Shown: one piece after another, positions 7,145-13,906 of the stretch | Numbering within the stretch: the first letter of the stretch is position 1 | How the letters are laid out: every line of letters starts with the position of its first letter | Origin: Verrucomicrobia bacterium UBA3761 | GTDB taxonomy: Bacteria > Verrucomicrobiota > Kiritimatiellia > RFP12 > UBA1067 | Length of the DNA stretch: 29,129 nucleotides | Direction of reading: 5' to 3' | Assembly (NCBI GenBank): GCA_002371135.1 | Contig: DFGB01000021.1 | Span: 1 to 29,129 of the forward strand | Program-made: the position numbers and the translations under genes | Notes under the pieces: model-generated | Databases searched by the model: none | What the model was told of the DNA's origin: nothing | The model's input: only the letters and a program-made list of their open reading frames with translations

Positions 7145-8815
7145 ATGGCGTATTCGATAATCTTCACAAAAGGCACTTTGCAAGGTCGCTCGTATCCCAT
7201 CGGCTCGAATCCGGTGGACATCGGGCGTTCGCATAAATGCGCCATCCAAGCCGCCAGGGATGACAATACCGTGTCGGGCCACCCGCATCTCATTCTCCGC
7301 GAGACCAACGAGGGTTTGGTTCTTTTTCAGCAAGGTTCGCAACCCGGGACGACGTTTGTCGATGGCGGGGAAGTGCCGCAGAACAACAAGATATTGCTGA
7401 CCGACGGCAGCGAAGTCGAGATTGGCAAAATGCGCGCGACCGCGTTCAAGGTCGCCATTGCGGAAGGAGCGACCGTCGCTGGATTTGCCTTTCCGGGCGA
7501 AAGGGATGCGGCGACGCTAACGGCCGCAACGAGCGCGACCCTCCCGCCGTCGGTCGCGACGAGTGCGACCCTCCCGCCGTCGGTCGCGACAAGTGCGACC
7601 CTCCCGCCTCAGTCCCTCCGTGTCGAAGCGCAGGACGCCGACGAAACTTTCACCGGGAGCGCCGATCCGGGGACTATCATTGATGCTGCAGAGAATAACG
7701 CGCAACCCAAGTCTCGACAAGGATCGGACAACAAGCCCACCCCTGGCGGCACAGGCTTCATGCCCACGCCTGTGGCCGATTCCGATGAAATCAAGGCGCT
7801 CATAGATTTCCTTGAATGGCAGAGAAAACTGAAGATGATAAAGCGGCTGATCGCCGTAATCGCGATTTTCTGCGCCGCCGCGGTTTCCTACTGGGTGTTG
7901 ATCCCGCGTCCAGAGAAGGAGCTGACCTGGCCGAGAACTCCGCAAGGCGCGTATGATACGAAGTCCGTGCCGCTTTCAACTCCGTGGGGGGATAACTACT
8001 TCACCCTTTTCGTCCCTCCGGATCCTTCGATGTCCATCAAACGCGGCGAGAACTACCATGTCGAAGTCGAGACGAAACTCGGCAAACTGCATGACGTCCC
8101 GTTCTGGATATCCTTCGATATCTTCCGCCATAAATCATATGCGCGATCTTCGCGCCGCGAACTTTACAAGCGGCAGATCAAGCGTCTGGAGGATACTGGC
8201 GCATGGAATTTCCAGGCGGTCTCGCCGATGAAGTTTCTGGGGCTCGATAATGGCCTGCCTTGCATTGAAGTTCAATATCTCCGTTCGGTCAAAGTCGGCG
8301 CGAGACCCGAGCAGCGGTTCGGCTATTTGCAGTTCTCGGTCTACGCCGACTGTGCGATCGTCATGTTGCGCGAAATTCCGGCTGTTGAACAGTGGCGCGG
8401 CGTGGGAGTCCTCGCGAGGGAGACTCTGCTGGGCGTATCCGCGCAGGCGTTGTCTTCGCGCTGGGAAGGGCGCAGTGATTTTCGCGAGGAAGATCCGGAG
8501 GCGCTTCTCGCTGAAGCCGACGGCCTGCTCGCACTCAAAGCTCCCATGCAGTGGAAGGAAGTCGAATTCCTCCTCCAGAGCGTTCTCATACAGGTCGAAC
8601 CCGATTCTCCGCATTATGCCAGGGCGCTAGACCGCCTAAAGGATCTTCGCGACAAGGAACGCAAGGAGTTCTCCAGTCTGCGCATCGCCTGGGAGCAGCA
8701 CAATTGCAATGGCGACAAGGCTGCATGCCTCGCGGACATAAACAACGCACTCCGCGTGTTTTCTTCGCCCGAGGATCGCCGCAACATGCTTTTGAAGAAG
8801 GGGAAATGGGAGTGA
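7145..8815 (+). CDS. FHA-domain membrane protein with extracytoplasmic C-terminal region
   Basis: The 556-residue product has an N-terminal FHA domain (about 1-105) with G27-R28 and a degenerate Ser/His segment, VSGHPH. A low-complexity linker (about 125-220) contains three copies of a 10-residue repeat, ATSATLPPSV. One membrane helix (about 230-253) is followed by about 300 residues that should lie in the periplasm and that I do not recognise. The FHA-TM-periplasm layout resembles ring proteins of other secretion systems (PrgH/EscD type), but homology is not shown. It sits 4 bases after tadC and overlaps the next FHA gene by 10 bases, so a structural or regulatory role in the pilus platform is inferred. 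Upstream in-frame codons overlap tadC and were not used. Confidence 0.75.
   Translation: MAYSIIFTKGTLQGRSYPIGSNPVDIGRSHKCAIQAARDDNTVSGHPHLILRETNEGLVLFQQGSQPGTTFVDGGEVPQNNKILLTDGSEVEIGKMRATAFKVAIAEGATVAGFAFPGERDAATLTAATSATLPPSVATSATLPPSVATSATLPPQSLRVEAQDADETFTGSADPGTIIDAAENNAQPKSRQGSDNKPTPGGTGFMPTPVADSDEIKALIDFLEWQRKLKMIKRLIAVIAIFCAAAVSYWVLIPRPEKELTWPRTPQGAYDTKSVPLSTPWGDNYFTLFVPPDPSMSIKRGENYHVEVETKLGKLHDVPFWISFDIFRHKSYARSSRRELYKRQIKRLEDTGAWNFQAVSPMKFLGLDNGLPCIEVQYLRSVKVGARPEQRFGYLQFSVYADCAIVMLREIPAVEQWRGVGVLARETLLGVSAQALSSRWEGRSDFREEDPEALLAEADGLLALKAPMQWKEVEFLLQSVLIQVEPDSPHYARALDRLKDLRDKERKEFSSLRIAWEQHNCNGDKAACLADINNALRVFSSPEDRRNMLLKKGKWE
7531..7609 (+). repeat. 30-bp in-frame tandem repeat in FHA protein linker
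   Basis: Two full 30-bp units (7531-7560, 7561-7590) and a partial third encode ATSATLPPSV-type decapeptides. The units are nearly identical at DNA level and contain GGTCGCGAC. Being a multiple of three, copy-number change keeps the frame and only alters linker length. Confidence 0.85.
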
Positions 8816-11298
8816 AGTTCCGCAAATCCAAGACCGTGCCCGTGCGGGCGCCCGGATTCAAGGGGCCGAAAGTCGTGCTCAGACTTGAGCGCGACGGCAA
8901 GATATTGCATGAAGCAAGATCTTGCAATGCCGTGTTCCCCATAAAGATCGGGCGCAAGGTCCAAGATGGCTGGCGGACGCCGGCCGACGACATGGCCATA
9001 AGCTCCGTCCACGCGGAAATAGATTGCCAAGGCTCGTCCCTGCGCATCGTGGATTGCGGCAGTCGCAACGGCATGTATTGCATGGGACGCAAGGTGAAGG
9101 ACGCCAAACTCAAGCCAGGCGTCCAGATCGGGCTTGGTTCGTGCCGTCTTTACGTCGAAGCCGACCGCGGGAACGAAGAAAAACGCACGGCATGGCATAG
9201 ACTCGAAGTCGTCAACGGCCCGTCTGCCGGCAAGTTCTACGATTTGACCAGGGAAATCACCCCGGTGGGATCTGCCGTGTCGGACGGCATCGAGTGCTCC
9301 AGCCTGCTGGCATCGAGAAACCATGCCGAGATAATCTGCAAGAGCGATGGCTCGTGCTATGTGAAGGATCTTGGCAGCCGCAACGGAACGCGCATCAACG
9401 GAACGCCGCTCTTGAAGGATGCGGAGAAATTTCTCCACCACCGCGATGTAATCGCCTTTGCCGACAGCGAGTTCAGATTCTGGGATCGCTCTGTGCGCGA
9501 CGAGCCGCTCGCATTGGCGAAAAAGATCGCCGTTTCCGTCATGACCATGGCGGTGTGCGGCTTGCTGGTGTTGCTCGTACAGTTGATCTTTCCGTCTGCG
9601 AAGAGCCTTCTGGAACTGGAGGAAAACTACGAACGGCGCGCCCAATTCCTAGAGGCGCTTGCCGTCCTGGACAAGGTCGCCGGGGCGCGTGGCGGCGAGA
9701 CCTATACGGAAGAAGTCGCGCGCCGCAGGGCGAACATCGCAATCTGGCAAGATACTCTTGCAAAATGGGAAAGCGTCAAACGCGCACTTTCGAAGCGAGC
9801 GTGGATTGATGCCAGCAAAGACCTAGGCACATTGCTCGCCGGCAATGTCGACCGTTGGGGATGGAACGCGACGAGCGCACAGACGGAAAAACGCAAGGTC
9901 GTCGCCACCGGCGAGATACTCGATGCGTTCCTTTCCGCTCGAACCGCGCTCGGCGGGACTTTCGCCACATTCGAGCAGAGCCGCGAGCGGCTCGTTCTGG
10001 AGCGGCGTCTGGAGCAGATGAAAAGCGCGATGCTGCGTCAGGACTGGACTGCCGATCTTCCAACCGGTCCGTACCTGCGAGTGGACATGGAGGAGCAGAT
10101 ACAGGCGCTTTCCGCAATCGTCGCGGATCTGACGGAAATCGACGCGCTCCTCGACAAATTGGCCTCTCCGCGAGACGATACGCTGGAGAGCATCTTCGAC
10201 TCCGTGGCGTCATTCGGCGGCATCGTCGCCAGAATGCGCATTCTCGTCGAGAATTCCGCAAAGCGCAACGCCGAACGCGAAAAGGCGGCAAAGGAAAGTG
10301 GCAGGCGATTCGTGTTTTCGAATATCGTCGCGGAAAAATGCAACCGCTACTTGCCGGTGTTCGAAAAATTCGTCGAGGCAAGGCGCGTCCTGGACTTGAA
10401 TTGCAATGCACTCGTTTCGCTCGACTACGATGCGCTCGTCAAGGAGCTCCCGCTGCCGTCGGATTTCCAGGTGTCCACTCTGCCTGTCTTTGGCGACATA
10501 CGCCAGGCAATGTCCAAGGCGAATGAAAATCTGAATTCCACTCTGGCGCGCACCGTCCGCGATCAAGTCGGGCGTCTTTCCCGTCTTGGAGTGGGCAAAG
10601 ATTCGGTGCCGCCGGCGATTGCGATGCTCCTCGATACGCGCAAGATGCAGCAGGTGTTTTCATGCGATACGCTCGATGTGTCCAAACCGCCGCCTTCGGC
10701 GACGCGCTCGGCCCGTTTCGGCTTATACGATGAAGTCCTTGGAATCGAGGAATTCGGAACATTCCTCGCGACTGGCGAATACAGGGAGCTCGAAGGAGGG
10801 GAATTGCCGCCCCCGGTCCTCGCCCAGGCCAAGGACATCATTCGCCAGTTGGACCGCTTCAGCCGCGCCTGCACATCGCCGGATATGAAATATCTTCTCA
10901 AGCTCACCCCTCCGGGCGGCAACAAATTGCAAGGCATCGGCAAAAAGGTGGCAGACATGCGGAGAAAGAAAAAAGCGCTTGTCGACTATTGGAAAAACTG
11001 GAACAAAGGCGGCATCCGCACAACGCTCATAGCCCACGGAGCCGCAATTGCGCTCGACGACGGCGAGACTCTCAACTCCGGCACGCTGGACAAGCCTGCA
11101 TACATCGATGATTTCCAGCAGGAATTCAACAAGTGGAAGAATGAAATTTCGCGTTTCGACCGCCGCATCAAGGCCAATCCCCTTTGCGTGGAAGAGGTGA
11201 GGCCGCAACTTCTCGAAATCGCAATCCCCGGTGTCGCAATCGGCCGAGCGTCTAGACATTGGACCGACGAGGCCGCGAAGAGAGGAGGCGGAAGATGA
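8806..11298 (+). CDS. double-FHA membrane protein, large extracytoplasmic region
   Basis: The 830-residue product carries two tandem FHA domains. FHA1 (about 15-118) has the full set: G49-R50, S66-S-V-H69 and S86-R-N-G89. FHA2 (about 125-230) keeps S170-R-N-H173 and S191-R-N-G-T195 but has Gly-Ser in place of Gly-Arg. A membrane helix (about 236-262) follows. The remaining roughly 570 residues are largely charged and helical, would lie in the periplasm, and match no family I know. The start at 8806 follows AGAAGGGG and overlaps the previous stop by 10 bases. Its stop overlaps the next ATG (ATGA). The context says pilus machinery; phosphopeptide binding is inferred from FHA residues. Confidence 0.75.
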   Translation: MGVKFRKSKTVPVRAPGFKGPKVVLRLERDGKILHEARSCNAVFPIKIGRKVQDGWRTPADDMAISSVHAEIDCQGSSLRIVDCGSRNGMYCMGRKVKDAKLKPGVQIGLGSCRLYVEADRGNEEKRTAWHRLEVVNGPSAGKFYDLTREITPVGSAVSDGIECSSLLASRNHAEIICKSDGSCYVKDLGSRNGTRINGTPLLKDAEKFLHHRDVIAFADSEFRFWDRSVRDEPLALAKKIAVSVMTMAVCGLLVLLVQLIFPSAKSLLELEENYERRAQFLEALAVLDKVAGARGGETYTEEVARRRANIAIWQDTLAKWESVKRALSKRAWIDASKDLGTLLAGNVDRWGWNATSAQTEKRKVVATGEILDAFLSARTALGGTFATFEQSRERLVLERRLEQMKSAMLRQDWTADLPTGPYLRVDMEEQIQALSAIVADLTEIDALLDKLASPRDDTLESIFDSVASFGGIVARMRILVENSAKRNAEREKAAKESGRRFVFSNIVAEKCNRYLPVFEKFVEARRVLDLNCNALVSLDYDALVKELPLPSDFQVSTLPVFGDIRQAMSKANENLNSTLARTVRDQVGRLSRLGVGKDSVPPAIAMLLDTRKMQQVFSCDTLDVSKPPPSATRSARFGLYDEVLGIEEFGTFLATGEYRELEGGELPPPVLAQAKDIIRQLDRFSRACTSPDMKYLLKLTPPGGNKLQGIGKKVADMRRKKKALVDYWKNWNKGGIRTTLIAHGAAIALDDGETLNSGTLDKPAYIDDFQQEFNKWKNEISRFDRRIKANPLCVEEVRPQLLEIAIPGVAIGRASRHWTDEAAKRGGGR

Positions 11299-11483
11299 GG
11301 CGCGGGACGGTTCTCATGGAGTATATGGTGGTGAACATCTTGGTCGGGCTTGTCGTGCTGACCATATGGAACATGCAGCTCTACAGCTTCGCCGAGAAAA
11401 AATGGAGGCCAGACACATTGGGCGGAGAACTTTGCAACTACTACCAGCGCGTCCTTTCCAGCATCGCGCTGCCGATTCCGTGA
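11295..11483 (+). CDS. short Flp-like prepilin
   Basis: The 62-residue product begins MRRG-TVLMEY. This matches the type IVb (Flp) prepilin rule: cleavage after Gly4, Glu at +5 and Tyr at +6. A hydrophobic helix (about 9-29) follows, then a short polar tail with one Cys. It therefore looks like a minor pilin or pseudopilin with a leader of only four residues. The start is fixed by the ATGA overlap with the upstream FHA gene and by a GAGGAGG ribosome site. It is followed by a 450-base gene-free gap. Its weak point is length, but the motif and coupling support a real gene. Confidence 0.8.
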   Translation: MRRGTVLMEYMVVNILVGLVVLTIWNMQLYSFAEKKWRPDTLGGELCNYYQRVLSSIALPIP

Positions 11484-11544
11484 ATCCACGATAGAGGTTG
11501 AAAAACTATTTGGCATTTGGCCTTTACCATTTTACATTCCATTC

Positions 11545-11730
11545 ACCACCATGCGATAGGTTTTTAACACAGAGGCACAGAGTTTATAGATTGTATCGAT
11601 ATTTTCCCATATTTGTGGCGAGTATATTTTGCACTTGGATAAAAGCGTGTGTCGATCCGGCTACTCGTAAAAATTGCGAAACCCCCGGGAGTCTCTGTGT
11701 TTCTGTGTTAAAAACCATGGTATGACAGTG
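11545..11730 (+). repeat. palindromic repeat element with inverted ends (copy 2)
   Basis: The left end (ATGCGATAGGTTTTTAACAC, then AGAGGCACAGAG) and right end (CTCTGTGTTTCTGTGTTAAA then AACCATGGTATGACAGTG) are inverted copies of about 38 bases. The interior segment CATATTTGTGGCGAGTAT (about 11610-11627) is the reverse complement of a segment inside the element at 16401. The stretch 11484-11933 holds no gene: only this element, a half copy at 11756 and simple repeats. Confidence 0.85.
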
Positions 11731-11755
11731 TTTTTCCATTTTGCTTCATCTTCTT

Positions 11756-11798
11756 CTCTCTGCGTGCTCTGCGACTCTCAAGTCTCTGCGATAAAAAC
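11756..11798 (+). repeat. solitary half of the CGCAGAG repeat
   Basis: CTCTGCGTGCTCTGCGACTC followed by AAGTCTCTGCGATAAAAAC is the right arm of the palindromic family without a matching left arm. It is followed by a 'ctctcctgt' duplication (11801-11820). Confidence 0.65.
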
Positions 11799-11933
11799 AC
11801 TCCTCTCCTGTCTCTCCTGTTTCCCATGCTAAAAAAAGAACGCTTTTCGAAATCGAAAAATCGGAGTATCGAAAATCTCTTTCAACGGTCGCGACACTTC
11901 GCGGCCATCCAACTAAACGAAAGGAAAAGAACA

Positions 11934-12245
11934 ATGACAAAAGAAGAAAAGAAGGCAAGGCGCCTCGCCCGCGCGAAAGCCACGTGGTTCGGCCGCCTGA
12001 TGTGCCGTCTTCTGGGCGACGAGCGCGGCCAGACGCTCATGGAATACGTCGTTCTCGGCGTGATGGTCGTCGCAGCCGCCGTGGCGCTCGTGCTCCTCTT
12101 CGGCCAGCAGATACGCGTCCAGTTCACCAAGATGATTGATGCACTTCGCGGTCAGCCCGGACAGGCGGCTGGCGTCGCCAATGTTAGCGGCGAAGAAGGT
12201 GCAGCCTCTACCGGCGCGACAATCGCCGGACCTGAAGCGCAGTAA
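11934..12245 (+). CDS. flp: Flp major pilin precursor
   Basis: Structural subunit of the Tad/Flp pilus. The 103-residue precursor has a long basic leader (1-32) ending DERG. The motif G32-QTLM-E37-Y38 is a textbook type IVb cleavage site. The mature part is about 71 residues with a hydrophobic helix (about 38-56) followed by the segment FGQQIRVQFTKMIDALRG and an Ala/Gly/Thr-rich tail. AAGGAAAAG precedes the start by a normal distance; longer in-frame starts run into repeat sequence. The prepilin peptidase gene begins 3 bases later. Residues 36-68 are closely related to residues 99-131 of the protein at 20447, which has lost the cleavage motif. Confidence 0.93.
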   Translation: MTKEEKKARRLARAKATWFGRLMCRLLGDERGQTLMEYVVLGVMVVAAAVALVLLFGQQIRVQFTKMIDALRGQPGQAAGVANVSGEEGAASTGATIAGPEAQ

Positions 12246-12248
12246 GCG

Positions 12249-12773
12249 ATGACGTTTCCTGTCGCTATAGCGATAAGCGCATGGCTGGCGGTCTTGTTCT
12301 ACCGGGACTGCCGGTTCAGGACGCTGCCGAACGTGCTGACGCTCGGCGGCGCTCTTGTGGCGCTTGTTGCGCGGCTTGGATTCGGCGGCTGGGGCGAGTT
12401 CAAAATAGGGCTTGTCGGAGGTCTGGTCTGTGCGTTATTTATACTCCTGCCGTTCCTCTTGAACGGTGCGGGCGGGGGTGACGTGAAGATGCTGTTCGCA
12501 GTCGGGTGCATGCTGGGGCTCGAACGCGCTCCGGCCGTCATGGTGTATACGTCCATCGCGGGACTCGTGATGGTGGTCGTCATGCTGGCCGGGGGGCTTG
12601 CGGACGGAAGGCGGCTCAAGCACTGTTTCCGTTCGCTCTTCGACTGGCGCTACGACCGCGCCGCGGGCAAGGCTTTGCTTCCCCCGAAGGAGGACGAACG
12701 CTCGCGCATCCCGTTCGGCGCCGCCATCGCCCTCGGTTCCTGGATGGCGATGTTCATGGATATTTGGCATTGA
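12249..12773 (+). CDS. cpaA: prepilin peptidase TadV/CpaA (A24 family)
   Basis: Membrane aspartic protease that removes the leader from Flp and related prepilins. The 174-residue product is highly hydrophobic, with about five or six membrane helices. It carries the two A24 aspartates: one in YRDCRFRTLPN (Asp20) and one in GGGDVK (Asp77, the GxGD motif). It lacks the N-terminal methylase part of PilD-type enzymes, as is normal for TadV/CpaA. It starts 3 bases after the flp stop. The G-x-x-L-M-E prepilins at 11295, 11934, 13035 and 21008 are its likely substrates, by inference. Confidence 0.9.
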   Translation: MTFPVAIAISAWLAVLFYRDCRFRTLPNVLTLGGALVALVARLGFGGWGEFKIGLVGGLVCALFILLPFLLNGAGGGDVKMLFAVGCMLGLERAPAVMVYTSIAGLVMVVVMLAGGLADGRRLKHCFRSLFDWRYDRAAGKALLPPKEDERSRIPFGAAIALGSWMAMFMDIWH

Positions 12774-12789
12774 GCATTTTACATTTATA

Positions 12790-12950
12790 GAAGCGGCAAC
12801 AAATAATATTGATTTTTATCGCAGAGACGCAGAGTACGCAGAGAATGCAATTTTCATTAGGATTTCTGACATCTCTGCGACTCTGCGCCTCTGCGATAAA
12901 AATCGACCTTAATATTTGCCGGAGCAATAAAAACCTATTGCATGACAGTG
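12790..12950 (+). repeat. palindromic repeat element (copy 3)
   Basis: GATTTTTATCGCAGAGACGC at 12811 is mirrored by the right arm CTCTGCGATAAAAATCGAC at 12888-12906. The right outer end GCCGGAGCAATAAAAACC is followed by TATTGCATGACAGTG, the terminal sequence shared with copies 2 and 5. The left outer end is only partly conserved. 12774-13034 has no gene; the rest is 'catttggcattttac' type simple sequence. Confidence 0.8.
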
Positions 12951-13034
12951 CTCTCAAAAAGTTCTTCAATGTACAAAGTCGTTGGCTCTTGAAATATGGA
13001 AAAGACCAAATGGCAAAATGTAGAAGGGAAGAGG

Positions 13035-13688
13035 ATGGCGGATAGAGCGATGCATTTGACGCACGGCGGCACGGTTTTGATGGAAACCGTGCTGGTGCTG
13101 CCGATACTCGTTCTACTCGTTTTCGCCGTGGCCCAATTCGCGCTGCTCTTGCAAGCGCAGGTGATGACGCATCTTGCGGCATATAATGCGGCGCGTGCGG
13201 CTATAGTGCACAACCCCGCTGAATATCTCTCCGGCGGCGCGTTCCGCGAGCGCTCCGGCGTCTGCTGGGAGGCCGCCTGCCAGACCCTCGCCCCGGTGAG
13301 CGGGAGTTCTGGCGTCGCAGAGACGGGCGTCGGCGTCTATGGCTGGGGAGGTTATCCAAATTCGAAACTGATTGGCTCGCAGGTGAAAATCGATCCGGCC
13401 GGAAGTTCGGACGGCATTGAAAGCGGCGGGGCGCTTCCAGCCGTGAAGGTCAAAGTGTGCTTCCAATGCCCGTTGAACGTCCCCGTCGTCGGCGCGATGC
13501 TCAAGGATTCGAGCCTCGGTTCAATCCCGTGCGCCTCGCTACATGCGTATTGCGTCTTGCCAAAGCCGTGGAGCACGAAGCGCTTCTCGCGCCGCCCGGA
13601 AGACTCTAATGCGCCATCGTCCTCCGAGGGCGGCGATATCATTACCAAAAACATCCTCCCCTACAAGAGCGGTCTGCAGACTTTATAA
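13035..13688 (+). CDS. tadE: TadE-like pseudopilin
   Basis: TadE-type proteins are pseudopilins processed by the Tad prepilin peptidase and needed for pilus assembly. The 217-residue product has G12-TVLM-E17 followed by a hydrophobic helix (about 18-42) and an extracytoplasmic domain with several Cys residues (e.g. GVCWEAACQ and VCFQCP). The helix is followed by VMTHLAAYNAARAA, typical of TadE. I start at 13035 because GAAGGGAAGAGG precedes it; an in-frame ATG at 12996 lies in simple-repeat sequence without a ribosome site. The stop is part of an 11-base direct repeat that flanks the inserted element downstream. Confidence 0.85.
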   Translation: MADRAMHLTHGGTVLMETVLVLPILVLLVFAVAQFALLLQAQVMTHLAAYNAARAAIVHNPAEYLSGGAFRERSGVCWEAACQTLAPVSGSSGVAETGVGVYGWGGYPNSKLIGSQVKIDPAGSSDGIESGGALPAVKVKVCFQCPLNVPVVGAMLKDSSLGSIPCASLHAYCVLPKPWSTKRFSRRPEDSNAPSSSEGGDIITKNILPYKSGLQTL

Positions 13689-13906
13689 AACGATATCGCT
13701 ACCATGCAATGGTTTTTATTGTGGTGGACATGAATAAGGTCAGTATTTATCGCAGAGACGCAGAGACGCGAAGAACGCAGAGTTTATTAGACCTTTTCAA
13801 GCTCTGCGCCTCTGCGTCTCTGCGATAAAAAATACTGACGAAAACTCTGGCCGGCACAATAAAATAATAAAGATGTTGTTTTGTCAGCCATCCGGTAAAA
13901 CGATAT
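13686..13906 (+). repeat. palindromic repeat element (copy 4) with 11-bp flanking direct repeats
   Basis: The element spans about 13697-13895 and is bracketed by TAAAACGATAT at 13686-13696 and 13896-13906. Left arm: ACCATGCAATGGTTTTTATT at 13701, then TTATCGCAGAGACGCAGAG. Right arm: CTCTGCGTCTCTGCGATAAA, then GCCGGCACAATAAAA. The arms can form a long hairpin. Removing the element and one direct repeat would leave tadE stop and tadG start 6 bases apart. Confidence 0.85.

Noticed and set aside
8551..8805. 85-residue N-terminal extension of the double-FHA protein
   Set aside because: It would overlap the upstream gene by 265 bases; ATG 8806 has a ribosome site and only a 10-base overlap.
11498..11725. 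75-codon open frame before flp
   Set aside because: It lies almost entirely within palindromic element copy 2.
11527..11743. 7-base direct repeat CCATTTT around palindromic element copy 2 as a target duplication
   Set aside because: It is short, AT-rich and not directly next to the element ends, so chance is a sufficient explanation.
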